From: Opitutales bacterium
GTDB lineage: Bacteria > Verrucomicrobiota > Verrucomicrobiia > Opitutales > Oceanipulchritudinaceae
Length of the DNA stretch: 64,000 bases
Direction of reading: 5' to 3'
NCBI GenBank assembly: GCA_020831485.1
Contig: JAFIGG010000002.1
Location: forward strand, 100,006 to 164,005
Part shown: one piece after another, positions 16,929 through 26,122 of the stretch
How positions within the stretch are numbered: the first letter of the stretch is position 1
How the letters are laid out: each line of letters begins with the position of its first letter
Notes under the pieces: model-generated
What the model was told of the DNA's origin: nothing
Databases searched by the model: none
Seen by the model: only the letters and a program-made list of their open reading frames with translations
Program-made: the position numbers and the translations under genes

Positions 16929-18605
16929 ATGAGCACCGACGATACCGCCGTCCCATCTGGAATCACCCTCCAATGTGGTTGGGGACGGTTGATCTTCGCC
17001 CACACCTTCCCTGACCCTCAATCCGTCGCGGAGTGTGTGTTGGATGAAAAGGAAGGCGAACGCGACATCGCATTCTACCTGACGGATCCGCACATCGTCC
17101 TCAACACGGCCCCTCAGGCTTTGTTTCTGGACCCTTCCCATTCATTCAGGATCGAATTCAGCGATTATCAAAAGAAACCAGAGCCTCCGATGGGTTTCCG
17201 CATCGGCGGTGTTGAGAGCCGCGAGGACCTGAATGCGATCAATCGCATCTACCGCACACTCAACATGGTGCCTGTGGACACCAACTACGTCTGGGAAAAG
17301 CGCAACGAACCGGGCCTGCGCTACATTGTGGCCCGCCACAATGAAAGCGGTGCGATCCTGGGAGTTTCCATGGGTGTCGACCATTGCGCATTTTTTCCTG
17401 ACATCCAGAACGGGTCCAGCCTGTGGTCGCTCGCGGTTGATCCACAGGCGGATTTGCCGGGCATTGGCGAGTGGCTCGTACGCCATCTAATTGAATACTT
17501 CCAAAGCCGTGGCCGCAGTCAATTGGACCTCTCGGTCATGCATGACAACCGATCAGCAATCGGCCTTTACGAGAAGCTCGGCTTCAAACGCGTGGCGATT
17601 TTTGCTGTCAAGCGCTGCAACCCGATCAACGAGCAACTCTTTGTCCGCAAACCGGCGAACAATGGCTTCAATCCTTATGCTCAGATTATTGTCGACGAGG
17701 CATTGAGGCGAGGAATCGAGGTCGAGCCGCTTGATCCGCGTCGAGGCTACTTTCGCCTGACCCTGGGAGGCCGCAGTGTTGTCTGCCGAGAGTCCCTAAC
17801 CGATCAAACCTCAGCGATCGCCCTCAGTAGATGCGACGACAAGGAATTAACCCGCTCTATTATGGACAGCGCTGGGCTTAAAACCCCGGCCCAGCAGATT
17901 GCCGGCAACCCGGAGGCAGACGAAGCTTTCCTGAAACAACACCTGCATATCGTCGTCAAGCCGGCCCGGGGCGAACAAGGTCGCGGAATCGCAGTCGATA
18001 TAACGAGCCGCGAGGACATGGAAGCTGCCATCGTCGAAGCACGCAAAGAAGATGAAACCGTTCTACTCGAAAAGTTTGTCGAAGGCCAGGACCTCCGTAT
18101 CATCGTTATCAACGGCGAGGTGGTCGCAGCGGCGATTCGCAAGCCTGCAGAAATCACCGGAACCGGCAAGCATACGGTCAAGCAGTTGATCGAGCGCTTG
18201 AGTCGCAGGCGCAGCGCCGCAACCGGCGGAGAGAGTGTGATTCCAATGGATGCCGAAACCGAGCGCTGCGTACAGAATTCCGGACACCAGTTCGACAGTA
18301 TCCTCGAAGAAGGCAAAGTGCTGACGGTTCGCAAAGCGGCCAATCTGCACACGGGTGGCACCATTCACGATGTCACCAAAGAGCTTCATCCTGCACTCGC
18401 AGAGGCTGCGGTCCGTGGGGCCAAAGCATTGGAAATCCCTGTTGTCGGATTCGATTTTCTTGTGCCCTCCGTTCGTTCAGAGGAGTATGTGATCATTGAA
18501 GCCAATGAGCGCCCGGGGCTGGCCAACCACGAGCCAGCACCCACTGCCCGGCGGTTCATCGACTTCCTCTTTCCACAATCTGTTGAACCCCCGGTAAAAT
18601 CCTGA
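16929..18605 (+). CDS. ngg: N-acetylglutaminylglutamine synthetase (GNAT plus ATP-grasp fusion)
   Basis: A 558-residue two-domain enzyme. A GNAT acetyltransferase domain lies at about 75-240 (SLAVDPQADLPGIGEWLVRH, NRSAIGLYEKLGFKRV). An ATP-grasp ligase domain follows at about 280-550 (HIVVKPARGEQGRGIAV, VLLEKFVEGQDLRIIV, GFDFLV, IIEANERPGLANHEP). This fusion is the hallmark of Ngg, which acetylates glutamine and ligates a second glutamine. Length and order are typical. It begins 11 bases after asnO and ends 7 bases before the peptidase, so the three are one transcript. No Shine-Dalgarno sequence is visible before its ATG. Confidence 0.92.
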   Translation: MSTDDTAVPSGITLQCGWGRLIFAHTFPDPQSVAECVLDEKEGERDIAFYLTDPHIVLNTAPQALFLDPSHSFRIEFSDYQKKPEPPMGFRIGGVESREDLNAINRIYRTLNMVPVDTNYVWEKRNEPGLRYIVARHNESGAILGVSMGVDHCAFFPDIQNGSSLWSLAVDPQADLPGIGEWLVRHLIEYFQSRGRSQLDLSVMHDNRSAIGLYEKLGFKRVAIFAVKRCNPINEQLFVRKPANNGFNPYAQIIVDEALRRGIEVEPLDPRRGYFRLTLGGRSVVCRESLTDQTSAIALSRCDDKELTRSIMDSAGLKTPAQQIAGNPEADEAFLKQHLHIVVKPARGEQGRGIAVDITSREDMEAAIVEARKEDETVLLEKFVEGQDLRIIVINGEVVAAAIRKPAEITGTGKHTVKQLIERLSRRRSAATGGESVIPMDAETERCVQNSGHQFDSILEEGKVLTVRKAANLHTGGTIHDVTKELHPALAEAAVRGAKALEIPVVGFDFLVPSVRSEEYVIIEANERPGLANHEPAPTARRFIDFLFPQSVEPPVKS

Positions 18606-18612
18606 TTTGAGC

Positions 18613-19809
18613 ATGAACCACATTGACCGAGATTACCTGAAAGAAACCTTGCTTGAATTTCTGCAAATCCACAGTCCAACGGGCTACACGGACCCGATAG
18701 TGCGTATTCTTTGCAACAAACTCGATGAGCTCGAACTCAATTACGAGATTACCCGGCGCGGTGCCGTGCGCGCAACGATCCTCGGTGAATCGCACAAGGC
18801 GGACCGGGCCATAGTAGCGCATCTTGATACGCTGGGGGCAATGGTTAAGGAATTGAAACCCAATGGGCGCCTGGCCGTAACCTCGGTCGGCACCTGGTCG
18901 GCGCGCTTTGCCGAAGGTGCCCGGGTATCGGTCTTCACCGACGACTCTATTTTTCGGGGCACAATTCTGCCGCTCAAAGCATCGGGGCATACCTTTGACA
19001 AGGGTGTCGACAGTCAGCCATCCGATTGGGACAATCTGGAGATCCGAGTCGACGCTCCCATGGAGAGCAAGAAAGACCTCATTGAAGCTGGTTTCAATAT
19101 AGGCGACTTTGTCGGCGTCGATTCAGGCGCTGAAGTCGCGGGCAATGACTACATCAATGCCCGCCATTTGGATGACAAGGCGGGCGTAGCGGCCCTGCTG
19201 ACTGCGGCCAAAGCGATTACGGAAGCCGGCGCAGTGCCGCCTGTCGATTGTCACCTGCTGTTCACGATCACTGAAGAGGTGGGATCCGGGGCCTCGGCGA
19301 TACTGGATGGTGATATTGCGGAGATGGTTTCGATCGACAACGGCACCTGCGCACCCGGACAAAACTCGCACCCAACTGGCGTGACGGTTGCCATGGCCGA
19401 TTCAACCGGACCCTTCGACTACCACCTGACGCACCACCTTCTGCATATCTGTCGGCAGAATGAAATCCCACACAGCCGGGATATATTTCGTTTCTATCAC
19501 TGCGACAGCGCATCTGCTGTCGCCGCAGGCAACGACATCCGCACGGGATTGCTGGCATTTGGCCTCGATGCTTCACACGGCTACGAGCGCTGCCACATTC
19601 ATTCGCTGGACGCGCTCTCTTGTGCTATTTTTCACTACATGTTGAGTGCACCGGTTTATGCAAAACAAACAGGGCTGCACAACACCCTGAAAGACTTCCC
19701 GAAGACCCGTATGGTGGAGGTGGCCACGCGGCCGCTGGATGAACCCTGGCCGATTCTGCAGACGCACCCTGAAGACGACCCGGACGAAAAAAAGGAATCC
19801 GAGGACTGA
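18613..19809 (+). CDS. M42-family peptidase of the NAGGN system
   Basis: A 398-residue M42 aminopeptidase-like protein, third gene of the NAGGN cluster. Metal-site motifs are intact: VAHLDTLG (His, Asp), NARHLDDKAG (bridging Asp), TITEEVGSGA (catalytic Glu-Glu), SIDNG and a late His in RCHIHSLDAL. This subgroup travels with asnO and ngg across phyla and is thought to act on the osmolyte or its precursors, perhaps degrading it on hypo-osmotic shift. Its substrate is not established to my knowledge. The ATG at 18613 is chosen, and a TTG two codons upstream is possible. A peptide ABC transporter begins 17 bases downstream. Confidence 0.9.
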   Translation: MNHIDRDYLKETLLEFLQIHSPTGYTDPIVRILCNKLDELELNYEITRRGAVRATILGESHKADRAIVAHLDTLGAMVKELKPNGRLAVTSVGTWSARFAEGARVSVFTDDSIFRGTILPLKASGHTFDKGVDSQPSDWDNLEIRVDAPMESKKDLIEAGFNIGDFVGVDSGAEVAGNDYINARHLDDKAGVAALLTAAKAITEAGAVPPVDCHLLFTITEEVGSGASAILDGDIAEMVSIDNGTCAPGQNSHPTGVTVAMADSTGPFDYHLTHHLLHICRQNEIPHSRDIFRFYHCDSASAVAAGNDIRTGLLAFGLDASHGYERCHIHSLDALSCAIFHYMLSAPVYAKQTGLHNTLKDFPKTRMVEVATRPLDEPWPILQTHPEDDPDEKKESED

Positions 19810-19826
19810 GCCCTTTCCCTCAACCA

Positions 19827-21389
19827 ATGCTGTCATTTACGCGTTTTTGGATCGTCGTTTGCGTGCTGTTGACCGCAGCTTGTGGGCGGGTGAACGAAAC
19901 GCCGGAGGACACATTGGTCATCGGCCAGGTTGCCGAGCCGCGGACACTTGATCCGCACGTGGCCACCTCGACCAACGACTTCCGCATCCTCGCCAATATT
20001 TATGAGGGCCTCGTGCGTTTTGCCGATGGCAGTCTGGAGATTGAACCGGCACTGGCTCACAGTTGGACGGTATCTGAAGAGGCCACTGTCTATTCCTTCG
20101 AGCTGAGAGAGGATGTGTTTTTTCACGACGGATCTGCATTTGATGCCGAAGCTGTTCGTTTTAATTTCGAGAGAATGCTGGATCCGGAACATCCCTTCCG
20201 CCATACAGGGCCTTTTCCTTTGGCCTTCTTTTTCGAGGCGGTTGAAAAAATCGAAACGCCCGATCCCTACACCGTTGTCTTTCACCTCTCTGAGCCCTTT
20301 TCGCCGTTTCTGGCGAATTTGGCTTACCCCACCGGATATCTGGTGTCTCCTGAGTCGGTTCGGAATAAAGACAATGCCTTTGGGCGAAACCCCGTGGGCA
20401 CCGGCCCTTTTCGCTTCGTTGATTGGGTGAGTCGGCGTCGCGTTCTATTGGAGCGAAATCCGGATTATTACGCTGAACCGGCTGCGATTAAGCAGCTGCT
20501 TTTCCGGCCACTTGCCGACGAGAATGCCCGCCTCACCGAAATGCTCGCGGGAAGTGTCGACCTTATCATGGAGGTCCCGCCGGATATCGTCGAGTTCTTC
20601 CGTTCAGCTGCCGAATTCAAGGTCATTGAAAGAGCAGGCCCCCACCTGTGGTTCTGTATTTTAAACACTCGGGAAGGTCCGTTTGCGGACCCCCGGATGC
20701 GCCGGGCTGTAAATCTGGCAGTGGATCGGAAATCCATTACCCGGGACTTGCTGCAGGGAACGGCTTCCGCCGCTTACAGTTTTTTCCCTGATGCCTTCGG
20801 TATTTACGGTGAAGGCAAACACCCGGAGTTTTGGCGTCAACGTGATTTGGACAAGGCGCGCGCACTGATCGACGATGCGGGCTACGCTGGAGCAACAATT
20901 CGCTTTCTCGTGACAGATTCTGGTTCCGGTATGCTGGAGCCCCGGGCAATGGCCGAAGCAATTCAGGCAGATCTGGCACGAGTCGGATTGAACTTACGCA
21001 TTGAAACCTTTGAATGGAACACCTACCTCAGCATCGTCAACGGCGGACTGCAAGGCCATGGCGACATGGCACAAATGGCTTGGATGACCAACGACCCGGA
21101 CACCCTGCCCTACCTCACTCTGCGGCGGGCGGCCTGGCCTGAAGACGGTGGATTCAATTCGGGCTATTTTGCCAACGAAGCACTCGATGAACTGTTGGAA
21201 GAGGCGCGCCGCACCGCTGCACCCGAACAGCGCAACCGGCTCTACCGTGAAGCCGACCGGATTCTTCACGAAACAGCCCCCTGGATTCCTGTGGCCAGCT
21301 GGCGCCAGAATGCAGTCCTTTCCCGATCAGTGGAGGGTCTTGAGCTGCAGCCTTCATTTCTCCTCAAGCTGGAAAGGGCACGCAAATGA
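19827..21389 (+). CDS. Peptide ABC transporter substrate-binding lipoprotein (SBP family 5)
   Basis: A 520-residue binding protein of the DppA/OppA type. The signal peptide ends in a lipobox (LLTAAC, Cys19), so it is a lipoprotein. Family blocks are clear: EPRTLDPHVATS near the mature N-terminus, then a string of SBP_bac_5 motifs (EGLVRF, HDGSAFDAEAVRFNFERM, NPVGTGPFRF, RNPDYY). It starts 17 bases after the NAGGN peptidase and overlaps the permease gene by four bases (ATGA), so it forms an operon with both. The placement suggests that it binds NAGGN, a related acyl-dipeptide or the peptidase product, which is inference. Confidence 0.9.
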   Translation: MLSFTRFWIVVCVLLTAACGRVNETPEDTLVIGQVAEPRTLDPHVATSTNDFRILANIYEGLVRFADGSLEIEPALAHSWTVSEEATVYSFELREDVFFHDGSAFDAEAVRFNFERMLDPEHPFRHTGPFPLAFFFEAVEKIETPDPYTVVFHLSEPFSPFLANLAYPTGYLVSPESVRNKDNAFGRNPVGTGPFRFVDWVSRRRVLLERNPDYYAEPAAIKQLLFRPLADENARLTEMLAGSVDLIMEVPPDIVEFFRSAAEFKVIERAGPHLWFCILNTREGPFADPRMRRAVNLAVDRKSITRDLLQGTASAAYSFFPDAFGIYGEGKHPEFWRQRDLDKARALIDDAGYAGATIRFLVTDSGSGMLEPRAMAEAIQADLARVGLNLRIETFEWNTYLSIVNGGLQGHGDMAQMAWMTNDPDTLPYLTLRRAAWPEDGGFNSGYFANEALDELLEEARRTAAPEQRNRLYREADRILHETAPWIPVASWRQNAVLSRSVEGLELQPSFLLKLERARK

Positions 21390-22333
21390 TCCGCGTATTG
21401 TTGCAGAGGCTCGCGATTGCGGTGCCTGTTCTGTTGGGCGTTTCCATCCTTGTTTTCGCCTTGATGGAGTGGATTCCCGGGGATCCGGCTCTGGCGATTC
21501 TCGGCCCAATGGCAACCGAAGAGAATTTGCAGAATCTGCGCGAGGAACTGAATCTCAACGAACCCCTGGTGGTTCGTTACGGCACTTGGATGCAGGGCAT
21601 TCTGCAAGGCGACTGGGGCACCAGCTACAGCATGGAACGCCCAGTGTGGGAGGAAGTCCGCGAACGTTTCAGCGCAACTCTTATTTTGGCCGGTGTTGCG
21701 TTTATCCTCTGCATTTTGCTGGGCGTGCTGGCCGGAGTGGCTATGGCTGTGCGGCAAAACAGCCTGCTGGAGAAAGTGATAATGGTTGCTGTCACAGCCG
21801 GTATTTCGACACCGGCTTTCTGGCTGGGGCTCGTGCTTATCCAGATCTTTGCAATTCATCTCGGCTGGCTCCCGACCGGCGGAATGGGTCCGGCAATGGG
21901 TGAAGTAGGCTGGATGGAGTTGCTGCCTTATCTGGTGCTGCCCGCGCTCACCCTGTCACTGGTTGCAGCCAGCATCATTGCCAGGATTTTGCGCGCCCGC
22001 ATGATTGAGTTGCTGCGCATGGATTTCATCCGCACGGCCCGCGCCAAAGGGCTTCCGGAGCGAACCATCATATGGCGTCACGCCTTTCGCAACGCACTCC
22101 CGCCGCTTCTGCCCCTGCTCGGTATTCAGGCCGGCTACGTGCTCGGCGGTGCGGTCTACGTTGAAAGCATTTTTCAATGGCCTGGAATTGGCAGCATGCT
22201 CGTCGCAGCCATTCAGAGCCGGGATCTACTGCTGGTCCAGGGAGGCGTCCTTATCGTGGCGACGACCTACGTATTGCTCAACCTCCTGGCCGACATCCTT
22301 CAACACGCGCTGGACCCGCGAACCCTGTCATGA
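21386..22333 (+). CDS. Peptide ABC transporter permease, DppB type
   Basis: A 315-residue inner-membrane permease with six helices. The N-terminal signature of DppB/OppB proteins (FALMEWIPGDPALAILG) and the EAA loop (DFIRTARAKGLPERTIIWRHAFRNALPPLL) are both clear. The first helix is at about 9-29. It overlaps the binding-protein gene and the next permease-ATPase gene by four bases each, which is tight translational coupling. It should pair with the DppC-like half of the following fusion protein. Confidence 0.92.
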   Translation: MIRVLLQRLAIAVPVLLGVSILVFALMEWIPGDPALAILGPMATEENLQNLREELNLNEPLVVRYGTWMQGILQGDWGTSYSMERPVWEEVRERFSATLILAGVAFILCILLGVLAGVAMAVRQNSLLEKVIMVAVTAGISTPAFWLGLVLIQIFAIHLGWLPTGGMGPAMGEVGWMELLPYLVLPALTLSLVAASIIARILRARMIELLRMDFIRTARAKGLPERTIIWRHAFRNALPPLLPLLGIQAGYVLGGAVYVESIFQWPGIGSMLVAAIQSRDLLLVQGGVLIVATTYVLLNLLADILQHALDPRTLS

Positions 22334-24015
22334 GCAAATCACTCAACCAGTGGATTCTTTCGGTGGCGGCAGTACTGATTGCGGTCCTTGTCCTGCTGGC
22401 ACTCACCGCACCCTGGCTCCCCATTGCCGATCCCAACGAAAGTCAGCTGGACCAGCGTCTCCTGCCGCCGCTGCACCCCGAAGCGCTACTTGGAACGGAT
22501 ACGCTTGGCAGAGACATCTTCAGTCGTCTGATCTGGGGCTTGCGCGTCAGTCTGTTGGTGGCAATCGCCGCAACCCTGGTGGCTGCGGTCATCGGATCCA
22601 GTATAGGCATTCTTGCCGGCTACGCGCGCAGCTGGTTTGATCAGCTTGCGATGCGGGGCATCGATCTGCTGATGGCCTTTCCCTACCTGATTCTGGCCCT
22701 CGCCATAGTGGCCATACTTGGTCCTGGATTGATCAATGCGCTGTTGGCCATTGCCATCGTCAACATTCCGTTTTTTGCCCGCACGGCCCGCGGCATTACC
22801 CTCGGACTTACCCGCGAGCCCTTTATCGAGGCAGCCCGCATGGGCGGCCAGGGACATCTGTCGGTGTTGTTTAGAGAGGTTTTGCCGAACGTGTTTCCGA
22901 CCCTGTTGATCACCTCTACAACCACACTAGGCTGGATGATCCTGGAAACAGCAGGATTGAGCTTCCTTGGCCTCGGCGCTCAACCGCCAACCGCCGACCT
23001 GGGGTCCATGCTTGCAGATGGACGCAAGTTGATGCTCGTTCACCCGCACGTGGCCTTGCTTCCTGGTTTACTCATTTTCGTGCTTGTTCTGGGTTTAAAC
23101 CTGCTCGGGGACGGTCTGCGCGACCGACTGGATCCGCGCCTGCGCGGTGGTGCCCTGAATGCACCTGGTGCAGCCACTACGGTCGAAAGCATTGTGGTCA
23201 GCGCAAAGGGCCCGGAAACCGATTCCAAACAGTCATTGCTGAGTATCCGTGATCTGGTAATCGAATTCGGACAAGGTGCCGGGGTCGTTCGGGCAGTCGA
23301 CGGCTTTCAGCTCGAAATTCATGCCGGCCAGTCGATCGGCCTGGTAGGCGAATCCGGATCGGGAAAATCGGCCACCGCGATGGCGATCACCCGCCTGCTA
23401 CCCTCGCCCCCCGGGCGAATTGCCGCGGGCAGCATTGAGTTTGATGGACGCAATCTTCTAAGCATGAATGCGGAGCAGTTGCGTAGAGTTCGAGGGAAGG
23501 AAGTCGCCTATATTTTCCAGGATCCCCTTGGCAGCCTCAATCCATTGATGCCTGTAGGGCAACAAGTCGCGGAGGCGATTCACGGGGCCGAATCAATGAA
23601 TCGCAAGGCGCTCAATGAAAAAGTTGTCGCGCTGCTTGAGGAAACCGGACTGCCAGATCCGGCCACGCTGTGTAAGGTGCTGCCGCATGAACTGTCCGGG
23701 GGGCAGCGGCAGCGCATCGGAATTGCCATGGCTCTGGCAAATGACCCCCGGCTGATCATTGCTGACGAGCCGACAACCGCCCTGGATGTCACCGTGCAAC
23801 GCAAAGTGCTGGAATTGCTCGATACCCTGCGTAAAAACCGGGGAACTGCGCTGCTTTTCATCAGCCATGACCTTGCCGTTGTGCAGGCAATGTGCAGTCA
23901 GATCGTCGTTCTTAAAGACGGCAGAATTGTCGAAGCCGGGGAAAGTGAAACGGTATTGCGGACGCCGAAAGCTGCTTACACCCGCCAGCTGATTGAAGCT
24001 ATTCCAAGTCTTTGA
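22330..24015 (+). CDS. Fused DppC-type permease and DppD-type ATPase of the peptide ABC transporter
   Basis: A 561-residue fusion. Residues 1-275 form a DppC-like permease: LLGTDTLGRDIFSRLIWGLR near 57-76, then the EAA loop EPFIEAARMGGQGH, six helices, ending GLRDRLDPRLRGG. A linker of about 20 residues leads to an ABC ATPase with Walker A GESGSGKSA at about 340, Q-loop FQDPLGSLNP, signature LSGGQRQRIG at about 454 and Walker B LIIADEPTTALD. The ATPase ends right after the H-loop region without the usual C-terminal oligopeptide domain. No second ATPase follows, so the nucleotide sites must come from a homodimer of this protein. The start ATGA overlaps the previous stop; an upstream in-frame extension to 22177 lies inside the other permease and is rejected. 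Confidence 0.9.
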   Translation: MSKSLNQWILSVAAVLIAVLVLLALTAPWLPIADPNESQLDQRLLPPLHPEALLGTDTLGRDIFSRLIWGLRVSLLVAIAATLVAAVIGSSIGILAGYARSWFDQLAMRGIDLLMAFPYLILALAIVAILGPGLINALLAIAIVNIPFFARTARGITLGLTREPFIEAARMGGQGHLSVLFREVLPNVFPTLLITSTTTLGWMILETAGLSFLGLGAQPPTADLGSMLADGRKLMLVHPHVALLPGLLIFVLVLGLNLLGDGLRDRLDPRLRGGALNAPGAATTVESIVVSAKGPETDSKQSLLSIRDLVIEFGQGAGVVRAVDGFQLEIHAGQSIGLVGESGSGKSATAMAITRLLPSPPGRIAAGSIEFDGRNLLSMNAEQLRRVRGKEVAYIFQDPLGSLNPLMPVGQQVAEAIHGAESMNRKALNEKVVALLEETGLPDPATLCKVLPHELSGGQRQRIGIAMALANDPRLIIADEPTTALDVTVQRKVLELLDTLRKNRGTALLFISHDLAVVQAMCSQIVVLKDGRIVEAGESETVLRTPKAAYTRQLIEAIPSL

Positions 24016-24059
24016 GAATTACATCGCTTCTGCCGGTAGAATCCGTTTGAAACCTGCAC

Positions 24060-24704
24060 ATGCACTTTCGATCCCTCCGCAACTGGTTCATCTCGGGTTT
24101 GCTGCTGTTAACGCCTGTCGGCGTTACCCTATTTCTGATCAACTTTCTGATCCAGGAAGTGGGCATTCCGATGCGGAAATGGTTTTTCTTTTTCATCCCC
24201 GAAGAATCCAGTCGCAATGTCGTAATTGAGTATGCGCTCTACCTTGCTGCTATCTTGATTGTAGCAGTGCTGATCACACTCCTGGGCTGGTTCTCCAAGC
24301 TTGTGTTGGGACGGCTGATTGTGAATTTGCTTGAAAGCCTGGTGAACAATCTGCCGCTTGTCCGCAATGTTTATAACTCGGTTAAGCAGATTCGCGATAC
24401 CTTTATTGAGCAGGACAAAGCTGTTTTTCAAAAATCCGTGCTGGTGGAATATCCACGCAAAGGAGTCTGGGTGCTCGGGTTTTTGACCGGAACCGGCAAA
24501 GGCGAACCGCAGCACCGAACCTCTACCCCGCTCGTCAATGTCTTCATTCCCACCACACCCAATCCAACCAGCGGTTTCCTTTTGATGGTTCCCGAGGACG
24601 AGGTGATCGAACTGACCATGTCTGTTGGGGAGGGCATGAAACTGGTCATCAGCGGTGGCGCAGTAGTTCCTCCCTGGGACGTTGGAAAGCATGAGTCCGT
24701 CTGA
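24060..24704 (+). CDS. DUF502 family membrane protein
   Basis: A 214-residue protein with two N-terminal helices (about 10-30 and 55-80) and the DUF502 pattern: FISGLLLLTPVGVTLFLI, LVNNLPLVRNVYNSVKQIRD, then a soluble domain with PTTPNPTSGFLLMVPEDEV and ISGGAVVP. The family is widespread in bacteria and plants (COV-like) with no settled biochemical role. It lies 44 bases after the transporter fusion and overlaps the recO-like gene by 14 bases, so it likely belongs with recO rather than with the transporter. Confidence 0.88.
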   Translation: MHFRSLRNWFISGLLLLTPVGVTLFLINFLIQEVGIPMRKWFFFFIPEESSRNVVIEYALYLAAILIVAVLITLLGWFSKLVLGRLIVNLLESLVNNLPLVRNVYNSVKQIRDTFIEQDKAVFQKSVLVEYPRKGVWVLGFLTGTGKGEPQHRTSTPLVNVFIPTTPNPTSGFLLMVPEDEVIELTMSVGEGMKLVISGGAVVPPWDVGKHESV

Positions 24705-25335
24705 ATGGCAGGGAGACGGCCTTATTCTGCGCAAGGATCCGCATGGCGAATCTTACCTGAAATTATTGATCCTTTCGCCTGAATGGGGCCTTATGCATGT
24801 TCTCCTGCGCTTTTCGAGCGGTTCCTCGAGAAAGCGCAGTTCAGGCATGGAGCCCGACCTCTTTGACGAGATCCACGCCCGTTTTGCACCCGCCAAGAAT
24901 CAACAGCTGGCTTTTATTCAGGAATGGCAACTGGTCCATCGCCTGAGCGGTTTGGGCAGCAGCTACCAGCGGCTTCTGTGGGCAGTCAAACTGGTCCAGG
25001 CCTTCATCCCGAATCTTGCACACATCGAAGAGACAGAATGGACCTACGGCTTGCTGAGAAAATCCTTGCGGGCGATGGCAGGCAAGGACTTGCCCGAAGC
25101 AAGCTATTGCAAAGCCCTTTTTCTGTTTGCCCGAGAACAAGGCTATCCCGTTGCCGAAGCCTGGCTCAATCGCCACCCGACTCAGCTCCAGTTACAGGCT
25201 TTGGAACTCCTGCAGAAGCCGTTGCATCAGATCCAGATAGATCCAGGTGTGTTGAAGCGCATTCGCCTTAGTCTGGAAGGTTTCCTGAGAGCCAACAGCG
25301 ACTTCGAGATTCCCGAAGAACGCAATCAGCCCTGA
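24691..25335 (+). CDS. recO: RecO-like DNA repair protein
   Basis: A 214-residue protein with the N-terminal OB-fold opening seen in RecO (WQGDGLILRKDPHGESYLKLLILSPEWGL shape) and a helical C-terminal domain. RecO helps load RecA on SSB-coated single strands in the RecFOR route. The zinc-binding cysteines of some RecO proteins are absent. The ATG at 24691 is preferred to the TTG at 24682. RecR, its partner, is at 44823-45425. The sequence is divergent, so the call is moderate. It ends 7 bases from a convergent gene. Confidence 0.7.
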   Translation: MSPSEWQGDGLILRKDPHGESYLKLLILSPEWGLMHVLLRFSSGSSRKRSSGMEPDLFDEIHARFAPAKNQQLAFIQEWQLVHRLSGLGSSYQRLLWAVKLVQAFIPNLAHIEETEWTYGLLRKSLRAMAGKDLPEASYCKALFLFAREQGYPVAEAWLNRHPTQLQLQALELLQKPLHQIQIDPGVLKRIRLSLEGFLRANSDFEIPEERNQP

Positions 25336-25342
25336 ATTTTCG

Positions 25343-25960
25343 CTATTGCCGCCTGCGGACAACAAAGGCAAAGGTGATGAGACCGGCGAGCAAGGCAAAA
25401 GCTCCAGGCTCGGGAATCGGTGATACCGAGCCATAGAGTTTGAAATTATCCACTCTAAAGGTACCGGTTCCGGAGACTGCGCCGAGCGTCTCAAGCGTAA
25501 AAAGCACTTCGCCGCTGAGAGGCTCTGTGATCTCCGGTTCCAGCAATACATTGCTGAATTGAACACCTTCAGAAGCCTCCGACATGTCAATACCTGTAGC
25601 CTTGGGAGTGCCATTGACCGAAAATATCCAATCCGTGCTCCCAGCGCTGGATCGACGTGCCCAAAAACCAAGGGAATCCAGATTCAAGCCGTAGCCTGGG
25701 CTCACTTCCAGATTGAAACTAAAAACATTGTCTCCGTTGTGCGCAATCGCCTGGCCGGATTCTCCCGCGAAATTTCTGAGGATGCCACTGCTTTCCCAAG
25801 CCGAGGCAAATTCAATTTGGGGATCTGAATATTCCGCCTCCGGCGTAAACCCATTTGCATCGTCAAAGGTATACAAAATCAGGATCGAAGCAGATGCGAC
25901 CGCGGGTATAGCCGGAAGCCCCAACATAAACAGAGTGATATTGATTATTATTTTCATCAC
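25343..25960 (-). CDS. PEP-CTERM sorting domain protein
   Basis: A 205-residue secreted protein. A hydrophobic N-terminus (about 3-25) is the signal peptide. The body is beta-rich and ends in the tripartite PEP-CTERM tail: PIPEPGAFALLAG, a hydrophobic stretch and the basic end VVRRRQ. Such tails are recognised by exosortase, which processes and anchors proteins in exopolysaccharide-producing bacteria. The body resembles a small carbohydrate-binding-like beta sandwich (RVDNFKLYGS near the end). A ribosome site AGGGG lies before the ATG. The divergent neighbour is an exopolysaccharide sugar transferase, which fits that link. No exosortase gene is in the window. Confidence 0.87.
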   Translation of the reverse strand: MMKIIINITLFMLGLPAIPAVASASILILYTFDDANGFTPEAEYSDPQIEFASAWESSGILRNFAGESGQAIAHNGDNVFSFNLEVSPGYGLNLDSLGFWARRSSAGSTDWIFSVNGTPKATGIDMSEASEGVQFSNVLLEPEITEPLSGEVLFTLETLGAVSGTGTFRVDNFKLYGSVSPIPEPGAFALLAGLITFAFVVRRRQ

Positions 25961-26122
25961 CCCTAGGCTATTTGTTATAACGTTAGCTAAGCAAGGAATA
26001 AAACTAATCTAAATTTAGTGTTTTTCGATCTTTACAGTACAAAAAGTTGTTACTCGATTTTTATGATTAATCCGTCATTCTGATTCCATCCGTGATTCCC
26101 GCAGGTTAACATCGTTTATTCA

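Noticed and set aside
22177..22329. N-terminal extension of the permease-ATPase fusion
   Set aside because: It lies in the coding part of the preceding permease, and the ATGA overlap at 22330 gives a normal DppC start.
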